A stretch of 32,879 nt of DNA from Pseudonocardia bannensis (GTDB lineage Bacteria; Actinomycetota; Actinomycetes; Mycobacteriales; Pseudonocardiaceae), in the NCBI RefSeq assembly GCF_012911875.1, contig NZ_JAAXKZ010000061.1:1-32879 (forward strand), read 5' to 3'. The translations under genes and the position numbers were made by a program. The notes under the pieces are model-generated. The model had not been told where the DNA came from. It made no database searches and saw only the letters and a program-made list of their open reading frames with translations. This document shows, one piece after another, positions 32,879 to 32,879 of this stretch; the stretch's first letter is position 1; each line of letters starts with the position of its first letter.

Positions 32879-32879
32879 C
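32842..32879. repeat. Perfect 38-bp palindrome at the right end of the window
   Basis: Arms of 19 bp (from GGATGACCCCCGTGGTGCG) are exact reverse complements with no loop, and the right arm ends on the last base. It lies inside the LOG gene. A fold-back end of an assembled contig would look like this. Confidence 0.9.

Noticed and set aside
1..32879. tRNA, rRNA, insertion sequences or phage genes
   Set aside because: No transposase, integrase, tRNA-like cloverleaf or rRNA stretch was recognised, even at the edges of the accessory cluster. A dedicated tRNA scan was not possible here.

Overview
The window is chromosomal DNA of a very GC-rich actinobacterium. Gene order and protein sequences point to a Pseudonocardia-like member of the Pseudonocardiaceae. 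This is inferred from content, since no rRNA gene is present. Most of the window is an inverted version of the conserved block known in Mycobacterium tuberculosis as Rv1205 to Rv1238. From left to right it holds sugC-sugB-sugA-lpqY, an Rv1234-like stress membrane protein, Rv1232c- and Rv1231c-like genes, mrp, tatB, htrA, rseA, sigE, an O-methyltransferase, glgC, glgA, the DUF3117 gene, tagA, an Rv1209-like gene, gpgS, folP2 and a LOG-family gene. Relative strands are also preserved: sigE and the methyltransferase diverge, and so do glgC and glgA.

Layout. 1-601: end of a ParB-like gene cut by the window edge. 602-959: an unusual array of short repeats that flips orientation halfway. 960-5386: trehalose-type ABC importer operon. 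5550-6080: small membrane protein. 6081-6617: no convincing gene. 6618-8850: malyl-CoA-lyase-like gene and acyl-CoA dehydrogenase. 8971-9861: PhzF-like gene. 9923-13629: MgtE-N/CBS protein, DUF1003 protein, MarR regulator and Mrp. 13702-21604: accessory catabolic cluster. 21685-25172: tatB-htrA-rseA-sigE, the extracytoplasmic stress module. 25392-28886: methyltransferase, glgC, glgA and the DUF3117 gene. 29067-32879: tagA, an SRPBCC gene, a DivIVA-domain gene, gpgS, folP2 and a LOG gene cut by the right edge.

The most notable part is the accessory cluster at 13.7-21.6 kb, which interrupts the conserved order between mrp and tatB and has hairpins at both ends. It encodes a class III aminotransferase, an AEC-family permease, a GntR/FCD regulator, two paralogues of the Asp/Glu racemase-maleate isomerase superfamily (one lacking the second catalytic cysteine), a DUF3830 protein, a D-2-hydroxyacid dehydrogenase and an amidase. 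Three copies of a palindrome with core TTGTnGrCAA lie in front of its transcription units. The third copy sits inside a pair of overlapping, divergent, near-consensus promoters. I read this as a self-regulated pathway for an amide- or amino-containing short dicarboxylate or hydroxy acid. The substrate is not known.

Other points of interest are a probable sigma-E autoregulatory promoter, several likely leaderless promoters, a 9-bp coding tandem repeat in the DUF1003 gene, and a perfect 38-bp palindrome at the last bases of the window that may be an assembly fold-back.
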